From: Metabacillus sp. FJAT-52054
GTDB taxonomy: Bacteria > Bacillota > Bacilli > Bacillales > Bacillaceae
Length of the DNA stretch: 64,000 bases
NCBI RefSeq assembly: GCF_037201815.1
Contig: NZ_CP147407.1
Location: 2,488,723-2,552,722 of the forward strand
Reading direction: 5' to 3'
Shown here: positions 37,498 through 46,908 of the stretch, one piece after another
How positions within the stretch are numbered: the first letter of the stretch is position 1
How the letters are laid out: each line of letters begins with the position of its first letter
Notes under the pieces: model-generated
Told to the model about the DNA's origin: nothing
The model's database searches: none
The model's input: the letters and a program-made list of their open reading frames with translations, nothing else
Translations under genes and position numbers: made by a program

Positions 37498-40056
37498 TTA
37501 TAATCCGCATTTTAACTGGGCACCGCAGCTTGTACATGTGTTGCAGCCGCCCAGATCTTCGACCGTACCTTCGCGGCATACCGGACAAGTGTTGCCTACT
37601 TCGTTTCCAATCGTTACATCGGTTGAACGCAGGGCGTTGATTGTATCAACAAGAACCACTTTGCCCTTTTCTTTTGGTGCTTCTTCCGTTTCGTCATCAA
37701 ACGTATTCTCTTCAGCCTTTAAAGTCAGAACCTGAGAGTCCCGGCTTCCATCGACATAAACCGTTCCGCCCTTAGCACCGCCTTTATAAAGACGCTCATA
37801 CACGCCTTCAACCTGCTCAACAGAATAGCCTTTAGGGGCATTTACTGTTTTAGAGATCGAGCTGTCAATCCAGCGCTGAATGACACACTGTGCATCAGCG
37901 TGGGCTTCAGGGGACAGTTCCATCGCTGAAATAAACCAGTGAGGAAGATTATTAGGATCTGCATCTGGGTTGCTGTCCAAATACTCCTGAACAATATCCG
38001 CTTTCACTTCTATAAATTTACCGAGTCTTCCGCTTCTAAAGTAAGAGAAGGAGAAGTAAGGTTCGAGGCCAGTTGATACACCGACCATGGTACCCGTTGA
38101 ACCTGTAGGGGCCACTGTCAGCAAGTGAGAGTTGCGAATTCCGTACTTTTCAATCTCTTCCCGGATATCCTCAGGCATTTTCTTCATATAGCCTGTTTCC
38201 GTGAATTTTCTGCGCAGCTCCATCGTTTCTGCTTCTCTTGAACCTGTCAGGAATGGGAAGCTGCCTTTTTCTTTGGCAAGCTCAACAGAAGCACGGTAAG
38301 CCGTTGTTGCAATGGTTTCAAACACTTTATCAACAAGGGCATTTCCCTCTTCTGTTCCGTATTCCGTTTCACAGTAAATCAGCAGGTCATGAAGACCCAT
38401 TACACCAAGTCCAACACGGCGTTCACCCAGTGCCTGCTTTTTATTCTCCTCAAGGAAATATGGAGTTGCATCGATAACGTTATCCTGCATGCGGACACCC
38501 GTTTCAACCGTCTGGCGAAGTTTTTCAAAGTTTACCGTTTTCGTTGTTTTGTCGGCCATTTCTGCCAGGTTTACAGCTGCAAGGTTACAGACTGAAAATG
38601 GCGCGAGAGGCTGTTCTCCGCACGGATTTGTTGCAACAACCTTTTGCCCATAGGCTTTAGCGTTTGTCATATCGTTGGCATTATCAATAAAGAAAATGCC
38701 AGGTTCCGCAGAGTATGTTGCACAAATATTCACCAGGTTCCAAAGCTCTTTTGCTTTAATTTTGCGATACGTACGGACTTTGTAGCCTTTTGCTTCCCAC
38801 TCGCGTACGTCCCCTGACTTGTGCCACTCTTCATTGTAGGCTTTCATGTCTTCCTTGCTGTAGCTCTCAACATCAGGGAACCTTAAATCATATTCCTCAT
38901 CCATTTCTACAGCCTTCATGAAATCGTTCGTCAGGCAAATGGAGATATTTGCCCCTGTTAGGAATTCAGAGTTGTGTACACTGTACGTTCCGCCGGTTTT
39001 CAGCTTCGATTCTGCATCTCTCATCACTTTGTCAGAAAAACCGCCGTTTCCAGGAATGGCTTTGTAATTTACAATGCCCTGATACATGTCCTGTTCCGCT
39101 TGTGTGAAAGGAGTGAATTTCAGTTTTTCCTGCGCTGCTCTTTTAATGGATTCATCGTTTGTATTTTCAATAAGATATCGAAGGATACGCGGATTTTGCA
39201 TTTTGGATATAATGAATTCCACGATGTCCGGGTGCCAGTCGGAAAGCATAATCATTTGGGCACCGCGTCTTGATCCGCCCTGTTCCACAAGATGCGTAAG
39301 TTTTGCGATATCATCAAGCCAGGAAACCGATCCTGACGATTTACCATTTACTCCGCGTGCAAGCGTGTTGCGCGGCCGGAGGGTTGATCCGTTCGTTCCC
39401 ACTCCGCCTCCGCGGCTCATGATTTCCATTACCTGTTTACGGTGCTCAGAAATTCCTTCACGCGAATCCTGAACGAAAGGCATGACATAGCAGTTAAAGT
39501 ACGTAACGTCTGTTCCAGCTCCTGCTCCATATAAAACACGGCCTGCAGGCACGAAGTTTGTGGCGACAAGCTCCTGATAGAACTTTGCAAACCACTCCTG
39601 GCGTTTTTCTTCGGTTTTTTCCACAGAAGCAAGGCCAGTCGCATTTCGTTTCGCAATTTGTTCGTAAAAGACTTCCAAAGGCTTTTCAATGACATCTAAG
39701 GATCTAACGATTAATCCGCTTTCGATTTCCTCAGGCTTGTCCAGAGAATGACGGTATTCCTCATCTACTAAAACAGTAGCTGTTTTTGACGTCCAATCAA
39801 GCTCCGTTATGTAACCCAGTCCCCTAGCCGGAAACTTCGGATCCTCTTTTATGGTCAGAACAACGAAATCACCTTTGGATAACGTTACTTTTTCCGTATC
39901 CTTAAATGTATACCTGTCAAGCATGACAAGACGGGAAACGCCTTTATGTGTAAGGTGCATGTCATCTGTCACCGGATGCACCTGCGTGAACAAGGAAATA
40001 TCCTTATTCAGCTTGTCTACATCCATTTTCATCTTCTCCTCTAACGAAACGGGCAT
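37498..40056 (-). CDS. nrdJ: Adenosylcobalamin-dependent (class II) ribonucleotide reductase
   Basis: This oxygen-independent reductase converts ribonucleotides to deoxyribonucleotides using adenosylcobalamin. The 852-residue chain has the barrel motifs GRGGGVGTNGSTLRPRN-like segment near 215, NPCGEQPLAPFSVCNLAAVN (substrate-site asparagine, cysteine and glutamate) and LTVAPTGSTGTMVG. The C-terminus carries a zinc-ribbon with CPVC and CTSC and a final Cys-Gly-Leu, as in other NrdJ. The length is normal, so no intein is present. The ATG at 40056 lies 8 bases after GAGGAG. B. subtilis has no nrdJ; here it interrupts the mntR-lipM order. Two NrdR-type boxes lie just upstream. Confidence 0.95.
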   Translation of the reverse strand: MPVSLEEKMKMDVDKLNKDISLFTQVHPVTDDMHLTHKGVSRLVMLDRYTFKDTEKVTLSKGDFVVLTIKEDPKFPARGLGYITELDWTSKTATVLVDEEYRHSLDKPEEIESGLIVRSLDVIEKPLEVFYEQIAKRNATGLASVEKTEEKRQEWFAKFYQELVATNFVPAGRVLYGAGAGTDVTYFNCYVMPFVQDSREGISEHRKQVMEIMSRGGGVGTNGSTLRPRNTLARGVNGKSSGSVSWLDDIAKLTHLVEQGGSRRGAQMIMLSDWHPDIVEFIISKMQNPRILRYLIENTNDESIKRAAQEKLKFTPFTQAEQDMYQGIVNYKAIPGNGGFSDKVMRDAESKLKTGGTYSVHNSEFLTGANISICLTNDFMKAVEMDEEYDLRFPDVESYSKEDMKAYNEEWHKSGDVREWEAKGYKVRTYRKIKAKELWNLVNICATYSAEPGIFFIDNANDMTNAKAYGQKVVATNPCGEQPLAPFSVCNLAAVNLAEMADKTTKTVNFEKLRQTVETGVRMQDNVIDATPYFLEENKKQALGERRVGLGVMGLHDLLIYCETEYGTEEGNALVDKVFETIATTAYRASVELAKEKGSFPFLTGSREAETMELRRKFTETGYMKKMPEDIREEIEKYGIRNSHLLTVAPTGSTGTMVGVSTGLEPYFSFSYFRSGRLGKFIEVKADIVQEYLDSNPDADPNNLPHWFISAMELSPEAHADAQCVIQRWIDSSISKTVNAPKGYSVEQVEGVYERLYKGGAKGGTVYVDGSRDSQVLTLKAEENTFDDETEEAPKEKGKVVLVDTINALRSTDVTIGNEVGNTCPVCREGTVEDLGGCNTCTSCGAQLKCGL

Positions 40057-40112
40057 GTTAACAACTCCTCTTCCAATAGTACTAAGTAAAAATATCATAC
40101 ATCAGGCCCTAT

Positions 40113-40161
40113 AATCAACATATAGTGCATTCATTATTAAGAACAATACTATATATTGATT
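40113..40161. promoter_or_regulatory. Paired NrdR boxes upstream of nrdJ
   Basis: Two 16-bp sites, at 40113-40128 (read on the minus strand GCACTATATGTTGATT) and 40146-40161 (ATACTATATATTGATT), each match about 13 of 16 bases of the NrdR box acaCwAtATaTwgtgt. They are inverted relative to each other, with starts 33 bases apart, about three helical turns. They lie about 60-105 bases upstream of the nrdJ start. Confidence 0.7.
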
Positions 40162-40449
40162 ATAGCTTGGTTTTTCCCTTGTTTGTCAAATCGAAAACTA
40201 AACAAAAACGAGAGAAAAACAGAGAAAATAAGAGATTCTGCTGCATCTGCTATTTAAATTAAACCAATTTGTGATTTGCAATAATTCCTATTAAACCAAC
40301 TTCTGATAAATAAAGGAAATAATTGAATTATTTTCTTGCTGCAGTAAAAATAATTTACGACTACATCCATTATAGAACAAATGTTCTTCGTGATCATAGA
40401 GTAATTTCTGGCAAAAGGAAAAAGCGGCACAAATGCCGCCCTATCCTTG
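40162..40449. terminator. nrdJ-lipM intergenic region with lipM terminator
   Basis: The lipM terminator is the minus-strand hairpin GCGGCA/TGCCGC (40424-40429, 40434-40439) followed by TTTTTCC. Between it and the NrdR boxes the sequence is A/T-rich and I see no gene. Confidence 0.7.
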
Positions 40450-41286
40450 CTACCTTTTAAAGTTCCAGTCACTGCTTTCATATTTACTTTTTGCGAGATT
40501 TTCTACATACATTTGTTCATCCTGCGAAAGTTCATAAGCTTCCAGTTCAATATTCAATCCGGTCTCAAATCCTTTTTTAAATGCCTTACGCGCCTCTTCC
40601 ATTGTGACAGGCGTTTCTCTTAAAGCATTCGCTGCAACAGCTTTACTGCTAAAATTTCTGCGCATCCGTTCTTTTACCCGCTCACTGGGATACTTGAATA
40701 AATCAAACAGCTTATCCTCATCCAAATCAAGCAGGATCGAGCCGTGCTGCAGGATGACACCCTTCTGGCGGGTTTGAGCACTCCCTGCAACTTTTCGCCC
40801 TTCAACTACGAGCTCATACCAGGATGGTGCATCAAAGCAAACAGAAGATCGCGGATTTTTAAGGCCTTCTTTTTCCTCATCTGTTCTTGGAATTGCAAAG
40901 TACGCATCAAGACCAAGATTCCGAAAGCCTTCTAATATTCCTTCAGAAATAACCCGGTAGGCTTCTGTAACCGTGCGGGGCATCTCCGGGTGCTCCTCCG
41001 TTACAATGACACTATATGTAAGCTCTTGGTCATGAAGTACGCCCCTGCCTCCGGTCGGTCTTCTGACAAACCCCAGACCGTGCCGTTTAACCGCATCAAA
41101 ATCTATTTCTTTTTCAGCCTTTTGAAAATAGCCGATGGATAAGGTTGCAGGATTCCATCCATAGAAACGGATAACCGGTGGAATTTTCCCTTCGCTATGC
41201 CAATCCAGCAGCGCTTCATCCAATGCCATGTTGAAGGAAGGTGAACAATTTCCTGAATCAATAAATCGCCATTTTTCTTTTATCAT
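40450..41286 (-). CDS. lipM: Octanoyltransferase LipM
   Basis: LipM moves octanoate from acyl carrier protein to GcvH, the first step of lipoate assembly in Bacillus. The 278-residue chain has the BPL/LPL fold with [18 protein letters not shown] and the catalytic C150 in [25 protein letters not shown] (the loop and lysine K162-region following). It lies near the glycine-cleavage genes, whose H protein is its substrate. The ATG at 41286 follows AAGAGGGAAG. Confidence 0.95.
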   Translation of the reverse strand: MIKEKWRFIDSGNCSPSFNMALDEALLDWHSEGKIPPVIRFYGWNPATLSIGYFQKAEKEIDFDAVKRHGLGFVRRPTGGRGVLHDQELTYSVIVTEEHPEMPRTVTEAYRVISEGILEGFRNLGLDAYFAIPRTDEEKEGLKNPRSSVCFDAPSWYELVVEGRKVAGSAQTRQKGVILQHGSILLDLDEDKLFDLFKYPSERVKERMRRNFSSKAVAANALRETPVTMEEARKAFKKGFETGLNIELEAYELSQDEQMYVENLAKSKYESSDWNFKR

Positions 41287-41384
41287 ATGCTTCCCTCTTT
41301 TAGCGTTTTAATCACTGCCTCAAAAGATACTTTATCAGTCTAACAAATCGCGGCAGACTTGAAAACAAATCTGACCTTATTTCA

Positions 41385-41413
41385 GTGACAATTAAGAGCC
41401 TGTCTTATATAAT
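41385..41413 (+). promoter_or_regulatory. Sigma-A-type promoter of yqhL
   Basis: GTGACA (41385-41390), 17 bases, then TATAAT (41408-41413). It lies about 58 bases upstream of yqhL. Confidence 0.7.
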
Positions 41414-41470
41414 TAGAGGTATCGTTTAGAAGAGGTATTTTTTTATATTCACAGAAGGAGTCGAGATTCA

Positions 41471-41848
41471 TTGGAATGGATTATTTTAATCGTGCTTTTA
41501 GCAGGAATCGTTGCCTACAGTCTTTACACTTATTTTTATCAGCGGAAAATTCTTAAATCACTTACTGAGGAAGAATTCCGGGCTGGCTATCGCAAAGCCC
41601 AGCTTATTGATATAAGAGAACCGAACGAATTTGATGGCGGCCACATCTGGGGTGCACGCAATATCCCCCTTTCACAAATGCGCCACCGGTACAAAGAGAT
41701 TCGCCAGGATCAGCCTGTTTATCTATATTGCCAAAACACTACAAGAAGCGGCCGTGCAGCCCAGCAGCTCAAGAAAAAGGGCTACAGCGAGCTATACATG
41801 CTAAAAGGCGGTTTCCGTTCATGGACCGGCAAAGTGAAAAAGAAGTAA
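41471..41848 (+). CDS. yqhL: Rhodanese-like protein YqhL with N-terminal membrane anchor
   Basis: This 125-residue protein has a membrane segment (1-20) and one rhodanese domain (about 40-122). The active-site cysteine C87 lies in YLYCQNTTRSGRAA. It probably transfers sulfane sulfur at the inner face of the membrane; the acceptor is unknown. The start is TTG at 41471, 10 bases after AAGGAG. It diverges from lipM, as in B. subtilis. Confidence 0.88.
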   Translation: MEWIILIVLLAGIVAYSLYTYFYQRKILKSLTEEEFRAGYRKAQLIDIREPNEFDGGHIWGARNIPLSQMRHRYKEIRQDQPVYLYCQNTTRSGRAAQQLKKKGYSELYMLKGGFRSWTGKVKKK

Positions 41849-41952
41849 TGAATGTCGCCCGCACTTACCTGCGGGCTCCTTTTTTTTTAGAGCACTCTTC
41901 CGTTTCGCTTCCTTCCTATTGAGGGTAAACTACCCAAAAGGAGGGCGCTTCA

Positions 41953-42399
41953 ATGTCTTTTGATTACGAGATGGATTTTAAGAATACCGATTTCAGGGAA
42001 GAGCCAGAGAAATACCGGGTTGGCCGAGGGGAGCAGGGGGTCTTGATGGTGGAACCATATAAAAGTGAAATACTCCCCCATTGGCGTTTTAAAACTCCCG
42101 ATATTGCCAAAGAATCCTCTGAAAAAATTTATGAGCTTTTCCTTGAATATAAAAAGAAAAATGATTTTCCGGGCATGGATATGGCGCGTAAATTTTTACA
42201 AATGGGCTATACCCGGTCCAGAAGGTACGCAAATTATAAAGGCGGCCGGAAATACAAAAAGGATGGCGAAGTCAACGAACGGGAAATAGATGACCAGAAG
42301 GCTGAATCTGCCGCCATCTTCGAGAAAAAGTGGAAGCTTGTCAGAGCGGATGAAGAGTACTTGAAACTAAAAAAAGAGCATCAGGAGAATTATGGCTAA
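41953..42399 (+). CDS. DUF4385 family protein
   Basis: This 148-residue charged cytoplasmic protein has the family start DYEMDFKNTDFREEPEKYRVGRGEQGVL and LPHWRFKTP (only short parts shown), and many lysines. The function is unknown. The ATG at 41953 follows AAAGGAGGGCG. The gene end is built into a very stable terminator stem, and its stop codon lies in the right arm of that stem. Confidence 0.8.
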   Translation: MSFDYEMDFKNTDFREEPEKYRVGRGEQGVLMVEPYKSEILPHWRFKTPDIAKESSEKIYELFLEYKKKNDFPGMDMARKFLQMGYTRSRRYANYKGGRKYKKDGEVNEREIDDQKAESAAIFEKKWKLVRADEEYLKLKKEHQENYG

Positions 42400-42418
42400 T
42401 TCTCCTGATGCTCTTTTT
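42371..42418. terminator. Bidirectional terminator with 22-bp perfect stem
   Basis: The arms at 42371-42392 and 42397-42418 are perfectly complementary over 22 bp around a TGGC loop, with U-runs at both ends. It overlaps the last codons and stop of the DUF4385 gene and follows gcvPB on the other strand. Confidence 0.93.
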
Positions 42419-42420
42419 CA

Positions 42421-43896
42421 TTAATTCGTTACAGGTTCTTTTTTCTCAAACTTCAGAACCGGTTTTCTGGCAGCAAGCGTTTCATCAAGTCGTTTAACAA
42501 CGGTTGTATGAGGAGCTTCCTGTACGATTTCCGGATTCTCTTCCGCCTCTTTAGCGATTTGAATCATGGCATCGATAAACGCATCCAGCGTTTCCTTCGA
42601 TTCTGTTTCTGTAGGCTCAATCATGATGCACTCCTCGACGTTTAGCGGGAAGTAAATGGTTGGCGGATGATAGCCAAAGTCAAGAAGGCGCTTCGCAATA
42701 TCCAGCGTGCGGACACCAAGCTTCTTCTGGCGCTTCCCGGAGAGTACAAACTCATGCTTGCAATGCTTATCAAACGGCAGGTCAAAATGCGGCGCGAGTC
42801 TCCGCATCATGTAATTCGCGTTCAGCACAGCATATTCAGTTACAGCCTTCAGCCCATCCGGCCCCATTGTACGGATATACGTATAGGCACGAACATTGAT
42901 GCCGAAGTTTCCATAAAACGGCTTCACTCTTCCAATTGAGTCAGGACGGTCATAATCAAAATGGAACGCTCCATTCTCTTTTACCAGCACCGGTTTTGGA
43001 AGGAAGCGGATTAAGTCTTTCTTCACGCCGACAGGACCTGATCCCGGACCACCGCCGCCATGCGGACCCGTAAAGGTTTTATGAAGATTCAAATGGACGA
43101 CATCAAAGCCCATATCTCCTGGTCTCGCTTTACTTAGAACGGCATTCAGGTTCGCTCCGTCGTAATAAAGCTTGCCTCCTGCTTCATGAACAATTTCAGC
43201 CATTTCCAAAATGTTTTCCTCAAACAAACCGAGCGTATTCGGATTTGTCAGCATGAGCGCTGCTGTGTCGCGTCCAACGACTCTTCTTAAATCCTCCAGG
43301 TCCACTAGGCCCGTTTCATCTGATTTCACTGTTACCGTCTCGAATCCGGCAACAGTGGCCGATGCAGGATTCGTACCGTGCGCTGAATCCGGTACCACTA
43401 CTTTTGTCCTTTGCAAATCTCCATTTGCTTCATGGAATGCACGGATCATCATCAGCCCTGTCCATTCGCCATGAGCTCCCGCTGCCGGCTGAAGCGTCAC
43501 TTCGTCCATCCCGGTTATTTCTCGTAAATGCTCCTGTAAATCATACAGCAGCTCCATAGCCCCCTGAACAGTCTCTTCTTCCTGCAGCGGATGAATATGA
43601 GCTAAGCCAGCGATCCGGGCTACATTCTCATTGATTTTCGGATTGTATTTCATTGTACAGGAACCGAGCGGATAAAAACCGGAATCCACTCCGTGGTTGC
43701 GCTTGGACAGGGCGGTATAGTGACGCATAATATCAAGCTCTGATACCTCCGGCAGTTCAGGCTCCGTTTCCCTTAAGTAGCCCTCCGGAATCAGTTCATC
43801 GAGCTTCATCTCAGGAATGTCCATTTCGGGCAGGCTATAGCCGGTTCTTCCAGGCTTCGTAAGTTCAAAAATAAGTGCTTGATCCTGATTATTCAT
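42421..43896 (-). CDS. gcvPB: Glycine dehydrogenase (decarboxylating) subunit 2
   Basis: This is the PLP-binding half of the glycine-cleavage P protein, with 491 residues. The lysine that binds PLP is in [20 protein letters not shown]. Other motifs are [13 protein letters not shown] and [12 protein letters not shown]. With GcvPA it decarboxylates glycine and transfers the aminomethyl group to lipoylated GcvH. The ATG at 43896 overlaps the gcvPA stop by 8 bases. Confidence 0.97.
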   Translation of the reverse strand: MNNQDQALIFELTKPGRTGYSLPEMDIPEMKLDELIPEGYLRETEPELPEVSELDIMRHYTALSKRNHGVDSGFYPLGSCTMKYNPKINENVARIAGLAHIHPLQEEETVQGAMELLYDLQEHLREITGMDEVTLQPAAGAHGEWTGLMMIRAFHEANGDLQRTKVVVPDSAHGTNPASATVAGFETVTVKSDETGLVDLEDLRRVVGRDTAALMLTNPNTLGLFEENILEMAEIVHEAGGKLYYDGANLNAVLSKARPGDMGFDVVHLNLHKTFTGPHGGGGPGSGPVGVKKDLIRFLPKPVLVKENGAFHFDYDRPDSIGRVKPFYGNFGINVRAYTYIRTMGPDGLKAVTEYAVLNANYMMRRLAPHFDLPFDKHCKHEFVLSGKRQKKLGVRTLDIAKRLLDFGYHPPTIYFPLNVEECIMIEPTETESKETLDAFIDAMIQIAKEAEENPEIVQEAPHTTVVKRLDETLAARKPVLKFEKKEPVTN

Positions 43897-45235
43897 GGCG
43901 ATCCCCCAATTCCTTAACGAGCTGATCTATTTCTTCCTTTGTTCTTAATTCAGTCACAGCAACAAGCATATGATTCTTTAAACCCGGACTCGTTAAGCCT
44001 AAATCATAGCCTCCGATCATTCCGGATTCAATCAGCTTAGCGTTCGCTTCTTTCACAGGCTGATTCAGCTTAACCGCAAACTCATTAAAAATCGGCCCAT
44101 TAAATGCGATATCCATTCCGGCTTCTTTGAAACGATTTTTTGCGTAATTCGCTTTTTGAAGATTTTGTACAGCCATTTCCCTGACACCTTTTTTACCGAG
44201 AGCCGTCATGGCAACAGATGCTGCAAGAGCATTCAATGCCTGATTGGAGCAAATATTGGACGTTGCCTTGTCACGGCGGATATGCTGCTCCCGCGCCTGA
44301 AGGGTTAAAACAAATCCCCGACGGCCGTCTTCATCCACGGTCTGGCCGACGAGCCTTCCAGGGACTTTTCTCATCAGTTTACTCGTTACGGCAAAGTATC
44401 CGCAGTGAGGACCGCCAAAAGCGGTTGGAATTCCAAACACTTGAGCGTCTCCAACTACAATATCTGCACCTAAAGATCCCGGCGGTGTCAGGATGCCAAG
44501 TGCCAGAGGATTGGAAGAGACAATCATCATACTCTTTCCTTGATGAGCAATCGGCTCAATCTCTTTCAGCGGTTCAATTTGCCCGAAAAAGTTCGGATAT
44601 TGGATGATGACTGCTGCCACATCCTCACCCATTTCCTTTTCAAGCAAAGTAAGATCTGTCACTCCGTCTGATGCAGGAATTTCGATCACTTCAATGTATT
44701 GTCCTTTTGCATAAGTACGCAAAACATCCTTGGATTCAGGATTGACAGCTTCTGATACCAGAATTTTCTTTTTCTTTGTATGCCCTGCTGCAAGCATAGC
44801 TGCTTCTGCAAGTGCCGTTCCGCCATCATACATAGATGAATTGGCAACATCCATGCCGGTCAATTCGCAGATCATCGTTTGAAATTCGAAGATTGCCTGC
44901 AGCTCCCCTTGAGAAATTTCCGGCTGATACGGAGTATAGGCTGTATAGAACTCCGAACGGGAGATAACATGGTCTACGATAATCGGCATGTAATGATCGT
45001 AAACGCCCGCCCCGAGAAAAGAAGCGTTTTGGCGCAAATCTTTGTTTTTCGCTGCAAGTCCGCTTAGCTCTCTTAAAAGCCCCGTTTCGGATTTGGCCGG
45101 TTTAATATCGTATTCACCTTTAAAACGAACCTGTTCAGGGATATCCTCAAACAGTTCATCAATTGATTGAACGCCAATTGCGCTGAGCATGTCTTTTTGA
45201 TCATGATCTGTCATCGGCAAATAACGGTGCTTCAT
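43889..45235 (-). CDS. gcvPA: Glycine dehydrogenase (decarboxylating) subunit 1
   Basis: This is the N-terminal half of the split P protein, 448 residues from the ATG at 45235, giving the B. subtilis-like start [10 protein letters not shown]. The segment [20 protein letters not shown] and [17 protein letters not shown] is diagnostic (listed in short pieces). The upstream in-frame ATG at 45241 is too close to GAGGGG. It lies between gcvT and gcvPB in the classical three-gene operon. Confidence 0.96.
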   Translation of the reverse strand: MKHRYLPMTDHDQKDMLSAIGVQSIDELFEDIPEQVRFKGEYDIKPAKSETGLLRELSGLAAKNKDLRQNASFLGAGVYDHYMPIIVDHVISRSEFYTAYTPYQPEISQGELQAIFEFQTMICELTGMDVANSSMYDGGTALAEAAMLAAGHTKKKKILVSEAVNPESKDVLRTYAKGQYIEVIEIPASDGVTDLTLLEKEMGEDVAAVIIQYPNFFGQIEPLKEIEPIAHQGKSMMIVSSNPLALGILTPPGSLGADIVVGDAQVFGIPTAFGGPHCGYFAVTSKLMRKVPGRLVGQTVDEDGRRGFVLTLQAREQHIRRDKATSNICSNQALNALAASVAMTALGKKGVREMAVQNLQKANYAKNRFKEAGMDIAFNGPIFNEFAVKLNQPVKEANAKLIESGMIGGYDLGLTSPGLKNHMLVAVTELRTKEEIDQLVKELGDRHE

Positions 45236-45253
45236 ATCCATATCCCCTCTTCC

Positions 45254-46357
45254 TTATCCTTTTGGACGCTTATAAAATGGTGTTGGAACAACCTTTGCTT
45301 TTAATTGTTTGCCCCGAATTTCAACGAACACTTCCGTTTCTAGTCCGCTATAATCAGATTTTAAAAGTGCAAGACCGATATTCTTCTTCAAGGTTGGTGA
45401 TTGTGTTCCTGTTGTTACTTCTCCAATGAGCTCTCCGTTTATATAAACCGGATAACCGTGTCTCGGAATTCCTTTATCAATCATTTCAAGACCAGCGAGT
45501 TTCCTGGGTGCTCCGGTCTCCTTTTGCTCTTTCAGAACATCCTTACCGATAAAAGCTTCCTCTTTATTCGGTTTTACTGCAAAACCGATACCTGCCTCAA
45601 TCGGCGTAATATCCTTTGAAAGCTCCTGTCCGTATAAAGGAAGATTGGATTCGAAGCGCAGTGTATCCCTTGCTCCCAATCCGCATGGTACAGCACCGGA
45701 CTCTTTTCCAGCTTCCAGGATTGCTGACCACAGCATCTCGGCATCGCTCGAAGTGCAATAAAGCTCAAAGCCATCTTCCCCGGTGTAGCCGGTTCTTGAT
45801 ACAAGCGCCTTCGCTCCTGCAATGGAAACTTCATCTTTGAATTTGAAAAATTTGATGCTGCTTAAGTCTTCTTCGGTCAGTGTTTGAAGAATTGTTTCTG
45901 CAAGGGGCCCTTGAAATGCAAGGAGTGCGGTTTCATCTGAAAGGTTGGTCAGTTCAACCTCTCCATCTGCATGCTGCGTCATCCACTCTAAATCCTTTTC
46001 AATATTGGATGCATTGATGACGACCATGTAGTCATCTTCCGCCTTTTTATAAATAAGCAAATCATCGACCGTGCCGCCATCCTCATAGCACATTGCCGAA
46101 TATTGAGCACCACCGGCTTTTAAAACGGATACATCATTCGTCATCATTTTTTGAAGAAAAGGAAGACTGCCTTTCCCTTTGACTGAAACCTCTCCCATAT
46201 GGGAAACGTCAAATAAACCTGCTTTGGAGCGAACGGCCTGATGTTCCTCTTTAATAGAAGAAAACTGAACAGGCAGCTCCCAGCCCCCGAAGTCGATCGT
46301 CTTTCCTCCATACTGTTTATACAGTTCAAATAGCGGTGTTCTTTTTAGCTGTGACAA
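45254..46357 (-). CDS. gcvT: Aminomethyltransferase (glycine cleavage T protein)
   Basis: GcvT releases ammonia from the aminomethyl group on GcvH and passes the one-carbon unit to tetrahydrofolate. It has 367 residues. Folate-binding and family motifs are [36 protein letters not shown] and GARDTLRFE. The start is TTG at 46357, 6 bases after GGAGGG. It is the first gene after the tandem glycine riboswitch. Confidence 0.96.
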   Translation of the reverse strand: MSQLKRTPLFELYKQYGGKTIDFGGWELPVQFSSIKEEHQAVRSKAGLFDVSHMGEVSVKGKGSLPFLQKMMTNDVSVLKAGGAQYSAMCYEDGGTVDDLLIYKKAEDDYMVVINASNIEKDLEWMTQHADGEVELTNLSDETALLAFQGPLAETILQTLTEEDLSSIKFFKFKDEVSIAGAKALVSRTGYTGEDGFELYCTSSDAEMLWSAILEAGKESGAVPCGLGARDTLRFESNLPLYGQELSKDITPIEAGIGFAVKPNKEEAFIGKDVLKEQKETGAPRKLAGLEMIDKGIPRHGYPVYINGELIGEVTTGTQSPTLKKNIGLALLKSDYSGLETEVFVEIRGKQLKAKVVPTPFYKRPKG

Positions 46358-46385
46358 TGCTTTCCCTCCCCGGAATATGATGATA

Positions 46386-46600
46386 CAAAAAAGGACAGAC
46401 TCCTCCTGATTGAATCAGAAGGCTCTGTCCTTGGCACCTGAAAGTTTACCCTGTTCGGCAGGGCTTTCCCCTTTGGCGGTTTACTGTACGTAAACTCTCT
46501 CCAGAGCTGCGTCAAATAAGAGTCTTTTTGCCTGAGAGATTCACAAATGTTTGCTCCTTCGGCGCCGCACACAGTCTTAGTCTGCTGCGGTCTCTCCCCT
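46386..46600 (-). ncRNA. Tandem glycine riboswitch with terminator, upstream of gcvT
   Basis: Read on the minus strand, the leader contains two glycine aptamers. The first has GGGGAGAGAC, GCGCCGAAGGAGCAAA and AATCTCTCAGGCAAAA; the second has TGGAGAGAG, CCGCCAAAGGGGAAAGCCC and CTTTCAGGTGCCAAGG. They are followed by a hairpin with GGACAGA/TCTGTCC arms (46393-46399, 46424-46430) and six Ts. This is the cooperative or dimeric ON-switch known for gcvT operons in Bacillus: glycine favours read-through. Confidence 0.95.
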
Positions 46601-46908
46601 TATCGTCATCCGCACATATTAATCCAAATAATGGTTAAACTAATAGTCAGCCTGTATTGGCTGCTCCAATGAACGGACATGGACATAGAAGCAGACATAG
46701 GATTAACAGAAAATGAAGCATTTTGTAAACTTTCTAACTACTTATCATCCTACCATCATCTTTAAAGGAGAGCAATCCTATTTTACCTGAATAATAATTG
46801 TTCAATCTCATTAATCATTCGCTTTTCAAGCATATACCTTATTTTTTCTTACATTTAATCCTTCTTTTAACCTAAAAGGTGAACATTAGAGAGAGTTGGT
46901 GAATTTAG
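46601..46908. other. Divergent intergenic region between the gcv leader and yqhH
   Basis: This A/T-rich stretch must hold the promoters of the gcv leader (minus) and of yqhH (plus). I could not assign either with good -35 and -10 elements. No gene is seen. Confidence 0.35.

Noticed and set aside
37498..40056. Intein in nrdJ
   Set aside because: Ribonucleotide reductases often carry inteins, but the 852-residue length and unbroken catalytic motifs leave no room for one.
40254..40481. Minus-strand frame after lipM
   Set aside because: It runs through the lipM terminator hairpin in a different frame from lipM and has no family features.
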